A DNA stretch of 64,000 nucleotides. Origin: Ga0077560 sp046330395 (GTDB lineage Bacteria > Actinomycetota > Thermoleophilia > Miltoncostaeales > Miltoncostaeaceae). Numbering within the stretch: position 1 is the stretch's first letter; each line of letters begins with the position of its first letter. Shown here one piece after another: positions 6,517 to 15,089 of the stretch. The stretch spans positions 1 through 64,000 of the forward strand of contig JAXLSS010000016.1 of assembly GCA_046330395.1 (NCBI GenBank). Reading direction: 5' to 3'. The notes under the pieces are model-generated. The model saw only the letters and a list, made by a program, of their open reading frames with translations, was not told where the DNA came from and did not search any database. The translations under genes and the position numbers were made by a program.

Positions 6517-7812
6517 ATGAGCTTTACCGACGACACCAGCTACCTGTCCCAGGACATCGCGGAGTGCGACCCGGAGGTCGCCCGCCTGCTGCGCGCCGAG
6601 GTGGAGCGCCAGGGTGAGACGCTGGAGATGATCGCCAGCGAGAACTTCACGAGCCAGGCGGTGATGCAGGCGGTCGGTTCGGTGCTCACCAACAAGTACG
6701 CCGAGGGGCTGCCGCACAAGCGCTACTACGGCGGCTGCGAGGTGGTGGACCAGGTGGAGGAGCTGGCCATCGCCCGCGCCACCCAGCTGTTCGGGGCCGA
6801 CCACGTCAACGTGCAGCCCCATTCCGGCGCCACGGCCAACGAGGCGGCCTACATGGCGGTGCTCACCCCGGGTGACCGGGTGCTGGGCATGGCGCTGGCC
6901 CACGGCGGCCATCTCACGCACGGCCTCAAGGTGAACTTCTCGGGCCGGCTGTACGAGTTCCACAGCTACCACGTGCGCCGCGACGACTGCCGCATCGACA
7001 TGGACGAGGTGCGCGAGCTGGCCCGCAGCGTGCGCCCCAAGCTGATCGTGGCCGGCGCGTCGGCCTACCCGCGCGTCATCGACTTCCCGGCGTTCCGGGA
7101 GATCGCCGACGAGGTGGGGGCGCTGTTCATGGTGGACATGGCGCACATCGCCGGCCTGGTGGCCGCCGGGGTGCACCCCACGCCCATCGGCATCGCCGAC
7201 ATCGTCACCACCACCATCCACAAGACCCTGGGCGGCACCCGCGGCGGCATGGTGATGAGCACCGCCGAGCACGCCAACGCCATCGACCGGGCCGTGTTCC
7301 CCGGGCTGCAGGGCGGCCCCCTGATGCACGTCATCGCCGCCAAGGCCGTGGCCCTGGGCCACGCCCTCACCCCGGAGTTCCGCGACCGTCAGCGCCAGGT
7401 GGTGGCCAACTGCGCCGCCCTGGCCGACGAGCTGCGCGCCGGCGGGGTGAACCTGGTGACCGGTGGCACCGACAACCACCTGGTGCTGGTGGACCTGTCC
7501 GGCACCGACCTCACCGGCGTGGACGGCGAGACCCGCCTGGATCGCGCCGGCATCACGGTCAACAAGAACGGCGTGCCGTTCGACGAGCGGCCCCCCACGG
7601 TCACCTCCGGCCTGCGCATCGGCACCGCCGCGCTCACCACCCGCGGCCTGGGCGAGCCCGAGATGCGGGAGATCGGCCGCATCATCGCGGCGGCCCTGGC
7701 CCCGCGGATCGACGACGCCCAGCTTGCCGCGCTGCGGGACCGCAGCCGCGCCATCGGGGACCGGTTCCCGCTGTACCCGGGCCTGCGCTCGGGCAGCGCC
7801 GTGGCCGTGTAA
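6517..7812 (+). CDS. glyA: Serine hydroxymethyltransferase
   Basis: This PLP enzyme converts serine and tetrahydrofolate to glycine and 5,10-methylene-THF, the main one-carbon source. The 431-residue product has the diagnostic run VTTTIHKTLGGTRGG with the Schiff-base lysine at K236. It also has the N-terminal signature IASENFTSQAVMQAVGSVLT and the YYGGCEVVD loop. The start ATG follows GGGGG at 9 nt. A 5' region of 76 bp separates it from the zinc-ribbon gene. No glycine riboswitch was seen. Confidence 0.97.
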   Translation: MSFTDDTSYLSQDIAECDPEVARLLRAEVERQGETLEMIASENFTSQAVMQAVGSVLTNKYAEGLPHKRYYGGCEVVDQVEELAIARATQLFGADHVNVQPHSGATANEAAYMAVLTPGDRVLGMALAHGGHLTHGLKVNFSGRLYEFHSYHVRRDDCRIDMDEVRELARSVRPKLIVAGASAYPRVIDFPAFREIADEVGALFMVDMAHIAGLVAAGVHPTPIGIADIVTTTIHKTLGGTRGGMVMSTAEHANAIDRAVFPGLQGGPLMHVIAAKAVALGHALTPEFRDRQRQVVANCAALADELRAGGVNLVTGGTDNHLVLVDLSGTDLTGVDGETRLDRAGITVNKNGVPFDERPPTVTSGLRIGTAALTTRGLGEPEMREIGRIIAAALAPRIDDAQLAALRDRSRAIGDRFPLYPGLRSGSAVAV

Positions 7813-7823
7813 CCGGCCCGATC

Positions 7824-8342
7824 TCAGCCGGGTGGCCGCGGCGGGCGGTCACCCGGCGCGGGCGGAGGTGGGATGGTGTGGGTGCCGGGCGCCTCGCCGG
7901 GCCACACCAGCAGCACCTGGCACGGCGCGTGGTCCAGCACGAAGCGCAGCGGCGGGCGCAGGCTGTGCGGGCCCAGCCGCGTGGTGTCACCGTCGCGGCC
8001 CGCGATCAGCAGGTCGGCCCCGGCGGCCGCGGACACCACCGCGCGCTCCGGACGTCCCTCCGGCATCAGCGTCGCGCAGGGGGATCCCAGGCGGCCGGCG
8101 GCCTCGGCCAGCAGCCGTTCGCCCGCGACACGGGCCTCGGCCGTGATCACCGGGGCCGGGTCGGCGTGTCTCCGGCGTCCGAGCAACCCCGTGAAGGCGG
8201 CGTGGGCGGCCTCCGGCGCGTCGGGCTCCGGCACATGGAGCAGCGTCACCTCCGCAGCCGAGCCGTCATGCACCATCCGCGCCGCCGCGTCCACGCACGC
8301 CCGCCACGTGGTGCGCGACACCCACACCAGCACCCGCATCAT
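7824..8342 (-). CDS. Universal stress protein (UspA-like) domain protein
   Basis: The 172-residue product begins RVLVWVSRTTWRACVDAAARM, as UspA-fold proteins do, and has the late motif DLLIAGRDGDTTRLGPHSL before VLDHAPCQVLLVWPG. The usual ATP-binding pattern G-2x-G-9x-G(S/T) is only partly met, so nucleotide binding is uncertain. A proline-rich tail of about 20 residues follows the domain. Its ATG overlaps the stop of the upstream transporter gene (ATGA, 8339-8342), so the two are translationally coupled. It may act as a regulatory subunit for that transporter, by analogy with other transporter-linked Usp proteins. Confidence 0.85.
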   Translation of the reverse strand: MMRVLVWVSRTTWRACVDAAARMVHDGSAAEVTLLHVPEPDAPEAAHAAFTGLLGRRRHADPAPVITAEARVAGERLLAEAAGRLGSPCATLMPEGRPERAVVSAAAGADLLIAGRDGDTTRLGPHSLRPPLRFVLDHAPCQVLLVWPGEAPGTHTIPPPPAPGDRPPRPPG

Positions 8343-9598
8343 CCACCTCCGGTCAGTCGCAGCTCCATCCAGATCATCACCACCGCCGCCACGATGGCCA
8401 GGGGGGTGGCGATGAGCCCCAGGGCGGTGAACTCCCCCAGGGGCACGTCATGGTCGTGGTCGCGGGCGATGCGCCGCCACAGCAGCGTGGCCAGCGACCC
8501 CACGTAGGTGAGGTTGGGTCCCACGTTGACCCCCACCAGCATCGCCAGCAGCGGGCCCAGCCCCCCGCCGCTCAGCTGGGGCAGCATGATCAGCGTGGCC
8601 GGCAGGTTGTTCACCAGGTTGGCCAGCAGCGCCGCCAGGGCGGCCACGCCCACCAGCGCCGCCAGCGATGCCCCGCCCGGCAGCAGCCGGTTCACCAGGT
8701 GGCCCACGCCGTGGTGCACCGCCGTCAGCACCACGATGCTGAGCGACAGCACGAACACCAGGAACGCCGGGTCGGCCGCCGCCACCAGGGTCGGCACCCG
8801 CACCCGGCCGCGCGCCAGCGCGGGCACGGCCAGCGCCGCGGCCGCCGCGGCCGCCACCCACGCCACGTCCACGCCCGCGAACGAGGCCAGGAAGAACCCC
8901 ACCAGCATCAGCCCCAGCACCGCGAGCGTGGCCACCGGCACGCCCGGGCGCTCCGCGGGGGCCGGGGGCGCGGCACCGGCATGGGCCAGGTCGCCGGCGA
9001 AGTACACCCGGAACACCGCGTACTCGATCAGCACCACCACCAGCCAGGGCAGCGCCATCAGCGCGGCGAACCGGCCGAACGAGGCGCCCGCCGCGCCCAC
9101 CGCCAGCAGGTTGGTGAGGTTGGACACCGGCAGCAGCAGCGACGCGGCGTTGGCCAGGTGCGTGCACGCGTACACGTGCGGTCGCGGGGGCAGGCTCAGC
9201 CGCGCGGCGGTGGCGAACACCACCGGGGTCAGCAGCACCACGGTGGCGTCCAGGCTCAGCGCGGCCGTGGTGAGGGCGGCCAGCGCGAACACCAATCCCA
9301 GGAGCCGTCGCCCCGAGCCCGCCCCGGCGCCGGCCAGCAGCGCCCCCGCCGCCCGGAACACCCCGTCGCGCTCGCACACGTGGCTCACCACCAGCACCGC
9401 GGCCAGGAACGCCACCACGGGTCCCAGCCGCCGCAGCTCGTCGCCGGCCGCCGCCGCCGAGAGCCCCCCGGAGGCCACGCACACCGCCGCGGCGGGCAGG
9501 GCCACGGCCGCCTCGTGCACGCGGGGCAGCCGCACGATGGCCGCCGCCAGCACCAGCACCAGCAGCACCACGGGCCAGATGTCCGTCGCCGCGCTCAC
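8339..9598 (-). CDS. ArsB/NhaD-superfamily ion transporter
   Basis: The 419-residue integral membrane protein has about 10-12 hydrophobic segments. Three stretches match the ArsB core: LSLDATVVLLTPVVFA, ANAASLLLPVSNLTNLLAVG and GPNLTYVGSLATLLWRR. ArsB exports arsenite, but other members carry anions or exchange Na+/H+. No arsR, arsC or arsA gene is nearby, so arsenite specificity is not established. The gene reads away from the divergent PQQ-propeller gene and is coupled to the downstream UspA-like gene by a 4-bp overlap. Confidence 0.85.
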   Translation of the reverse strand: MSAATDIWPVVLLVLVLAAAIVRLPRVHEAAVALPAAAVCVASGGLSAAAAGDELRRLGPVVAFLAAVLVVSHVCERDGVFRAAGALLAGAGAGSGRRLLGLVFALAALTTAALSLDATVVLLTPVVFATAARLSLPPRPHVYACTHLANAASLLLPVSNLTNLLAVGAAGASFGRFAALMALPWLVVVLIEYAVFRVYFAGDLAHAGAAPPAPAERPGVPVATLAVLGLMLVGFFLASFAGVDVAWVAAAAAAALAVPALARGRVRVPTLVAAADPAFLVFVLSLSIVVLTAVHHGVGHLVNRLLPGGASLAALVGVAALAALLANLVNNLPATLIMLPQLSGGGLGPLLAMLVGVNVGPNLTYVGSLATLLWRRIARDHDHDVPLGEFTALGLIATPLAIVAAVVMIWMELRLTGGG

Positions 9599-9681
9599 GG
9601 GGCCAGGATCGCCCGGCCCCGCGATGGGGGACAGGCGATCCGGTGCGGTTCACGGTTGCGGTGGGATACCGTGCGGCGCAG

Positions 9682-11058
9682 ATGCCCGCCCTCGCCGCGC
9701 CCCCAGCCGTCCATCACGTCGCCGCGCCGAGCGTGGAGGTGCGGTTGCTGCCCGGCGCAGCCCCGCGGCTGCGTGACGGTGCGGTGCAGCTGAGCGCCCA
9801 GGTGCGCTGCGGGCGCCGCCGCGCCACGGCGCGGGTGTTCACATGGGTGCACCAGCTCGGTGATGCCACCGTGGCGAACCTGTCGCCCCGGGCCGTCGTC
9901 TGCGGCCGGCGCTGGCGCACGGTGCCGGTGGCCCTGCGGCAGTCGGGCAGCCATGTGCGCACGCTCACGCCGGGCCCGGCGGTGCTGCGCCTGACCGCGC
10001 AGCACGCGCACGAGTTCACGCGGGTGGTGGACCTGCACGGCGACGCCGTGACATCGGCCGCCGTTGCGCCGGGGGCGCTGTGGCGCCTCGACCCACCCGG
10101 TGACGACGCGCATGTGGCGGCGCGCGGCACCGTGGCGGTGGTGGCGAGCGGCCAGACCTCCCCGGGGCTCAGCGTGGCCGCGAACGTGCTGCTCGGTGTG
10201 GATCCCGCCACGGGCACGGTGGGCTGGCGCGTCAAGCTGCCCGGGCCACCGTCCGACCCCGTGGTGACCGAGGACGGCACGGTGGTGGTGGCCACCACCG
10301 ACGGCTGGACGCTGGCCGCCGACGGCCACACCGGTGAGGTGCGGTGGGTGCGGCGCATCGGCTTCCCCGTGCAGCGCCCGGCCGCGGACTCCGGGACGGT
10401 CGTGTTCGCCAGTGAGGCGCCCCCCTCGGACATCGCGGGCGTCCGTGCCACCGGTCAGATGGTGGCGCTGGACCAGGCAACCGGCGCCGTGCGCTGGCGG
10501 GCGCATCCCGGCCGCGCCGACGTGTACGCGGCTGCGGCGGACGGCACCGTGGTGGTGGCCGCCGGGTGGACCACCTCGAACCCCCGGCTGCAGCTGCGCG
10601 ACATCCTCACCGGGGCGGTGCGCTGGAGCGTGGGCATCCAGGGGGTCACCTCCGCGCCGTCGCGTGCGGGTGACCTGGTGTTCGTGGACGCCCCCGGCAA
10701 CCTGGAGGCGCGCGATGTGGCCACCGGGGCCCTGCGATGGCGCGCCACCCGCGGCGACGTCCCCACGCCTGTGGGCGACCTGGTGATGGCGGGGGAGGGC
10801 TACGAGGAGGTGGCCCGCGACGCCGCCACCGGCACCGCGCGCTGGCGGGTGGGCTTCGGCGACAACCAGGTGTTCCCGCTGCAGGCCGACGGCGTCATCC
10901 ACGTGGCCATGGGTGCCCTGTGGGCGGTGTCACCCTCCAACGGGGCCACCACCAAGCTGTCCACCGCCCCGGTGTTCGGGCCGCTGGCGCTCAGCGACAC
11001 CACCATCGTGGCCGGGGGGATCTCGGCCTTCGGGTTCGCCCGCCCCGCCGCGGGGTGA
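9682..11058 (+). CDS. PQQ-type beta-propeller repeat protein
   Basis: The 458-residue product has a beta-rich N-terminal domain of about 120 residues, then repeated propeller blades. The repeated signature is GxVxW: ATGTVGWRVKLPG, HTGEVRWVRRIG, ATGAVRWRAHPG, LTGAVRWSVGIQG and ATGALRWRATRG. Proteins of this type are usually exported, yet no clear signal peptide is seen from either start. ATG 9682 is preferred because a GATACC box 11 nt upstream suggests a leaderless transcript; GTG 9643 would add 13 residues. PQQ or metal binding cannot be inferred. The function is probably a structural or binding role. Confidence 0.75.
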   Translation: MPALAAPPAVHHVAAPSVEVRLLPGAAPRLRDGAVQLSAQVRCGRRRATARVFTWVHQLGDATVANLSPRAVVCGRRWRTVPVALRQSGSHVRTLTPGPAVLRLTAQHAHEFTRVVDLHGDAVTSAAVAPGALWRLDPPGDDAHVAARGTVAVVASGQTSPGLSVAANVLLGVDPATGTVGWRVKLPGPPSDPVVTEDGTVVVATTDGWTLAADGHTGEVRWVRRIGFPVQRPAADSGTVVFASEAPPSDIAGVRATGQMVALDQATGAVRWRAHPGRADVYAAAADGTVVVAAGWTTSNPRLQLRDILTGAVRWSVGIQGVTSAPSRAGDLVFVDAPGNLEARDVATGALRWRATRGDVPTPVGDLVMAGEGYEEVARDAATGTARWRVGFGDNQVFPLQADGVIHVAMGALWAVSPSNGATTKLSTAPVFGPLALSDTTIVAGGISAFGFARPAAG

Positions 11059-11061
11059 CCG

Positions 11062-11535
11062 TTAGTTGATCAGCGTGGCGGCGGTGTAGAGCGCCACCAG
11101 GGTGCCCAGCAGCATGAAGCCGTCCAGCAGGGCGCCGATCATCTTCCACCGGCGCAGCGCCACGGCGTCACCCGCCGTCTCGGCCTGGACCAGGCGCGGG
11201 GACTGCCAGGCCCCATGCACCACCACCACCACGCCCATCAGCAGCAGCAGGATCAGCTTGGTCATGATCTTGCGCCCGTACTCGCTGTCGGGCAGCTGCG
11301 AAGGGGAGAGCCCCCGGTGGTGCAGCAGGCCGAAGCCCGTCGCCAGGATCACCACCCAGGCCGCGCCGCCCACCCAGCCGAAGCGACGGGCCACCTTGGT
11401 GACCAGGCCGCGTGAGGCCTGGATGCCGCCGCTGGCCCGCACCACGGGGATCACCACCAGCCCCAGGAACAGCATGCCGCCCAGCCAGGTGGCCACACCC
11501 AGCAGGTGCAGGAAGCGCACGATCGTCCAGCCCAT
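11062..11535 (-). CDS. CopD-like four-helix membrane protein
   Basis: The 157-residue product has four membrane helices: WTIVRFLHLLGVATWLGGML, a second after RFGWVGGAAWVVILATGFG, a third at LILLLLMGVVVVVHGAW, and a last at the C terminus (LLDGFMLLGTLVALY). Histidines near helices 1, 2 and 3 (FLHLLG, LLHHRG, VVHGAW) match the pattern of CopD and related haem- or copper-binding membrane proteins. The exact family is uncertain. It converges with the propeller gene, with 3 bp between the two stops. Confidence 0.7.
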   Translation of the reverse strand: MGWTIVRFLHLLGVATWLGGMLFLGLVVIPVVRASGGIQASRGLVTKVARRFGWVGGAAWVVILATGFGLLHHRGLSPSQLPDSEYGRKIMTKLILLLLMGVVVVVHGAWQSPRLVQAETAGDAVALRRWKMIGALLDGFMLLGTLVALYTAATLIN

Positions 11536-11607
11536 GCGCGGCACCGTACCGGCTGCGGCCCGCCGGGGCCCGCCCCGCCGCGCCCCCGCACGTACACTCA
11601 CGGGGCA

Positions 11608-12384
11608 ATGGCCGAGCGCACCAGCCACCCCGTCGGCGCCCCGTGCTGGGCCGACATGGCCACCCCGCAGCTGGATGCGGTGACCGCGTTCTACACCGAC
11701 CTCTTCGGCTGGCGGGCCACCTCGCCGCCGGGCGCGGACGGCTCGTACCGCACCATGACCCTGGACGGGCTGGACGTGTGCGCCGTGTACACCATGTCCG
11801 CCCAGCGGGCGGAGGCGGGTGAGCACCCGGGCTGGCTGGTGTACCTCAACGCCCCGGCCCTGGACGACACCGCCCGGCGGGCGGCGGAGCTGGGCGGCCG
11901 GGTGCGCGTGGAGCCCTTCGACGTGCCGGGCGTGGGGCGCATGGCGTTGATCGCCGACCCCACCGGGGGCGCGGTGGCCCTGTGGCAGGCGGGGCCGGGC
12001 ATCGGCGCCCGTCTGTGGGGGCAGCCGGGTGCGGTGGCGTGGAACGAGCTCATCACGCGCGACCGCGGCACCGCCGCGGCGTTCCTGGCCGAACTGCTGG
12101 GGCTCACGCAGGAGGAGCTGCCGCCGCCCGCCTGCTACACCGTGCTGCACGGCCCCGAGGGGCCGGTGATGGGGGTGATGCAGATGGACGACAGCTGGCC
12201 CGCGGGCGTGGGCTCGCACTGGATGACGTACTTCGCGGTGGTGGACACCAACGACGCCATCATGCACGTGCACGAACTGGGCGGAACCGTGCACGTGGCG
12301 CCGTTCGACAGCCCGCACGGCCGCGTGTCGGTGGTGAGCGACCCCGCCGGCGCCCTGTTCGCGGTGATGGGGCCGGCGGCATGA
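11608..12384 (+). CDS. Two-domain glyoxalase/bleomycin-resistance (VOC) family protein
   Basis: The 258-residue product has two tandem VOC modules. The first is about 5-125 (CWADMATPQLDAVTAFYTDL ... ALIADPTGGAVALWQ). The second is about 135-258 (AWNELITRDRGTAAAFLAEL ... SVVSDPAGALFAVM). This arrangement resembles the CFP-30B / SCO-type hydroxylase-like proteins of actinomycetes. The substrate is unknown. TACACT at 11593-11598 lies 9 nt before the ATG, consistent with leaderless transcription. The stop overlaps the upp start (ATGA). Confidence 0.85.
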   Translation: MAERTSHPVGAPCWADMATPQLDAVTAFYTDLFGWRATSPPGADGSYRTMTLDGLDVCAVYTMSAQRAEAGEHPGWLVYLNAPALDDTARRAAELGGRVRVEPFDVPGVGRMALIADPTGGAVALWQAGPGIGARLWGQPGAVAWNELITRDRGTAAAFLAELLGLTQEELPPPACYTVLHGPEGPVMGVMQMDDSWPAGVGSHWMTYFAVVDTNDAIMHVHELGGTVHVAPFDSPHGRVSVVSDPAGALFAVMGPAA

Positions 12385-13010
12385 GCCGCGCCCCGCGCGT
12401 GGCCGGCGGGACGCTGGTGGGCGAGCACCTGGCGGTGCTGCGCGACGCGTCCACGCCAAACTCCCAGTTCCGGCGCACGGCCGTGGCCCTCACCTGGCTG
12501 GTGCTGGCCGACGCCATGCGTGACCTGGCGTCACGCGAGGCCACGGTGCGCACGCCGCTGGCCGACGCCCCGGTGCTGCGCACCGCCCGCCGGCTCACCG
12601 TGATCCCCGTGCTGCGCGCCGGCCTGGTGATGCTGGAGCCGGCGCTCGCGATGCTGCCCGAGGGCACCCGTGTGGGCTTCCTGGGGATGGCGCGTGACGA
12701 GGAGACCCACCGCGCCCACGTGTACCTGGAGCGCGTGCCGCAGGACCTGGAGGGCGAGGACGTCATCCTGCTGGACGTGATGATCGCCACCGGCGGATCG
12801 GCGGCCGACGCCCTGGACGAGATCGCCAAGCACCGGCCCGCGGCCATGCACCTGGTGGGCATCATCGCCGCCCCGGAGGGGCTGGAGCTGCTGGCACGGC
12901 GGCACCCCGACGTGCAGGTCACCGTGGCGGCGGTGGACCAGCGGCTCAACGACCTCGCGTTCATCGTGCCCGGCCTGGGCGACGCGGGCGACCGCCTGTA
13001 CGCCCCGTGA
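12381..13010 (+). CDS. upp: Uracil phosphoribosyltransferase
   Basis: Upp makes UMP from uracil and PRPP for pyrimidine salvage. The 209-residue product has the PRPP-binding loop ILLDVMIATGGSAADAL, where DPMLATGGS is more common. It also has the uracil-binding C terminus NDLAFIVPGLGDAGDRLYA and the RAGLVMLEPAL segment. It is coupled to both neighbours: its start overlaps the VOC gene stop (ATGA) and its stop overlaps the SDR start (GTGA). Confidence 0.95.
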   Translation: MSRAPRVAGGTLVGEHLAVLRDASTPNSQFRRTAVALTWLVLADAMRDLASREATVRTPLADAPVLRTARRLTVIPVLRAGLVMLEPALAMLPEGTRVGFLGMARDEETHRAHVYLERVPQDLEGEDVILLDVMIATGGSAADALDEIAKHRPAAMHLVGIIAAPEGLELLARRHPDVQVTVAAVDQRLNDLAFIVPGLGDAGDRLYAP

Positions 13011-13924
13011 CCCCGCCCAGCGCGCCGGCGCTGGTCACCGGCGCCTCCTCGGGGCTGGGCGCCGAGTTCGCGGTGTTCCTCGCCGCACGGGGCCACCCCC
13101 TGGTGCTGGTGGCCCGCCGCGCCGAGCGCCTGGAGCAGGTGGCGGCCCGCTGCGCCGCCCTGGGCGTGACGGCCCGCACGCTCACCGCCGACCTGGCCAC
13201 AGAGGACGGCCTGGCCGTCTGCCGCGAGGCCATCGACCGCGAGCAGCCGGGCGTGGTGGTGCTGAACGCCGGGTTCGGGTCGACGGGGGCGTTCGTGCTG
13301 CAGGACCGGGAGCGCGAGGACCGCATGGTGCGCCTCAACTGCCTGGCGGTGACCGACCTGGCCCACCACGCGCTGACGGGCATGCGCGCCCGCGGCGCGG
13401 GGGACCTGGTGCTGGTGAGCAGCGCCGCCGCCTTCATGCCGCTGCCGGGCATGGCCAACTACGCGGCCACCAAGGCGTTCGAGCTGCACCTGGGGCGCGC
13501 CCTGGCCGCGGAGATGGCCGGCACCGGCGTGCGGGTGGTCACGGTGTGCCCCGGGCCCACGCGCACGGAGTTCAGCGAGGTCATCGACCGCGAGGGCGGG
13601 CGGCCCGACGGGCGCTCCGGGATGCCCGGCATGGTGCCCTGGGACGACCCCGCCCGTGTGGTGGCGCGCACGTGGAGGGCGCTGGAGGCCGGACGCGACG
13701 TGGCGGCCACCGGCGCCGTGTCCCGGTTCACGCGCGTGGTGGCCCGTGTGGTGCCCCACCGCGTGGCGGTGCGGGCGGCCGGGTGGCGGGTGCGCAACCG
13801 GCTCAGGGCGGCAGGGAGCGACCCTCGGTCTAGAATCCCCACCCGCGTGCACCCCTCGCGTGGTGCGCACCGGGCTGGGCGGCGACGTCCGGGCCGACGA
13901 GGAAGATCGGGAACGGACTCGTGA
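13007..13924 (+). CDS. Short-chain dehydrogenase/reductase with an odd arginine-rich tail
   Basis: The Rossmann-fold oxidoreductase shows TGASSGLG at about residues 11-18 for NAD(P) binding, the NAGFGSTG segment, a catalytic serine in LVSSAAAF and NYAATKAF with Tyr and Lys. The pattern after PGPTRTEFS is that of the DltE/YqjQ type of SDR. Family length is about 260, but here the frame continues to 305 residues with an Arg/Pro/Gly-rich tail after residue 265. That tail looks like translated spacer, because a TAGAAT -10 box lies in it at 13831. A lost stop or indel near 13810 is possible. The start GTG overlaps the upp stop. Confidence 0.85.
   Translation: MTPPSAPALVTGASSGLGAEFAVFLAARGHPLVLVARRAERLEQVAARCAALGVTARTLTADLATEDGLAVCREAIDREQPGVVVLNAGFGSTGAFVLQDREREDRMVRLNCLAVTDLAHHALTGMRARGAGDLVLVSSAAAFMPLPGMANYAATKAFELHLGRALAAEMAGTGVRVVTVCPGPTRTEFSEVIDREGGRPDGRSGMPGMVPWDDPARVVARTWRALEAGRDVAATGAVSRFTRVVARVVPHRVAVRAAGWRVRNRLRAAGSDPRSRIPTRVHPSRGAHRAGRRRPGRRGRSGTDS
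13831..13836 (+). promoter_or_regulatory. Candidate -10 box TAGAAT upstream of wecA-atp
   Basis: TAGAAT matches 5 of 6 consensus bases and lies 84 bp before the wecA GTG, inside the odd tail of the SDR gene. No clear -35 was seen. It is a plausible promoter for the wecA-atp cluster. Confidence 0.45.
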
Positions 13925-15066
13925 CCACCACCCTCATCCCAGTGCTGTGCGGCATCGTCGCGTTGGCGGTGGCCCTCGGGGCCACTCCGCTGGCGGCGCT
14001 GCTCGCCCGCAGGCTGGGGGCGGTGGACCAGCCGTCCGGGCGGCGCATCCACACCACGCCCACCCCGCGCCTGGGTGGCCTGGCGATGCTGGCCGCGGTG
14101 CTGGTGCCCACCGTGTACTACCTGCCGCGCGACCCACAGAGCCGGGCGCTCCTGGCCGGCGCGGTGCTGATCGCGCTGGTGGGTGCCGTGGACGACATCC
14201 TGGGCCTGGAGCCGGTGGTGAAGCTGGTGGGCCAGGTGGCCGCCGCGGCCGTGCCGGTGTCCGCGGGCCTCACCATCGACCACATCACCATCCCGCTGGT
14301 GGGCGCGCGCGACCTGGGGCCCGGTCAGTACGTGGTGACGATCCTGTGGTTCGTGGCCATCGTCAACATGATCAACTTCATCGACGGCATGGACGGCCTG
14401 GCGGCGGGCGTGGCGGGCCTGGCCGCGGTGAACTTCGCGGTGATCGCCGCCTCCCTCAACCGCGCCGACCCGGCCATCCTGGCGGCGTCCATCGCCGGGG
14501 CCTGCGCGGGCTTCCTGGTGTTCAACTTCCACCCCGCCAAGGTGTTCATGGGCGACACCGGGTCGCTGCTGCTGGGCTTCCTGGTGGCCGGCGTGGCCGT
14601 CAACGGCGTCATGAAGAGCGCCGCCGCCGTGGCCCTCATCGCGCCGCTGCTGGTGCTGGCCATCCCGATCCTGGACACCTCGTTCGTGGTGCTGAAACGG
14701 CTCAAGTACGGGCGCCCCGTGTACGCCGCCGACCGCAACCACTTCCACCACCGCTTCTTCACGATCGGGTGGGGGCAGCGCAAGACGGTGCTGGCCATGT
14801 ACGGCTGGTGCCTCCTGATGGGCCTGGTGGCGATGGCGTTGCGGTTCGTGCCCTACCGCGACCACTCCGGCAACCTGCGGCCCGTGGGGGCGCTGGTCAC
14901 CGGTGGATCGATCCTGCTGGCGGTGGCCGCCGCCGTGTACCTGGTGTACGTGCTGGAGATCCTGAAGTGGCGCAACACGCCGGTGGTGAAGCTGGTGCGC
15001 GACGCCCGCGCGCCGCGCGCCGAACGCGTGGGCGCGGGCACCACCAAGCCGCCCGGCGTGGGCTGA
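13921..15066 (+). CDS. wecA: WecA/TagO-type undecaprenyl-phosphate sugar-1-P transferase
   Basis: This membrane enzyme moves a sugar-1-phosphate, usually GlcNAc-1-P, from UDP-sugar to undecaprenyl phosphate. It starts wall-polymer or polysaccharide synthesis on the inner face of the membrane. The 381-residue product has about 11 hydrophobic segments and all family motifs: DD at 91-92, NMINFIDGMDGLA around 149-161, FMGDTGS at 209-215 and NHFHHR at 273-278. The gene lies just upstream of atpI/atpB, an order shared with Mycobacterium. GTG 13921 overlaps the SDR stop (GTGA), and GAGGAAG about 20 nt upstream may contribute to ribosome binding. Confidence 0.94.
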   Translation: MTTTLIPVLCGIVALAVALGATPLAALLARRLGAVDQPSGRRIHTTPTPRLGGLAMLAAVLVPTVYYLPRDPQSRALLAGAVLIALVGAVDDILGLEPVVKLVGQVAAAAVPVSAGLTIDHITIPLVGARDLGPGQYVVTILWFVAIVNMINFIDGMDGLAAGVAGLAAVNFAVIAASLNRADPAILAASIAGACAGFLVFNFHPAKVFMGDTGSLLLGFLVAGVAVNGVMKSAAAVALIAPLLVLAIPILDTSFVVLKRLKYGRPVYAADRNHFHHRFFTIGWGQRKTVLAMYGWCLLMGLVAMALRFVPYRDHSGNLRPVGALVTGGSILLAVAAAVYLVYVLEILKWRNTPVVKLVRDARAPRAERVGAGTTKPPGVG

Positions 15067-15089
15067 CAGCGGGTCACACCGAAGGTCGG

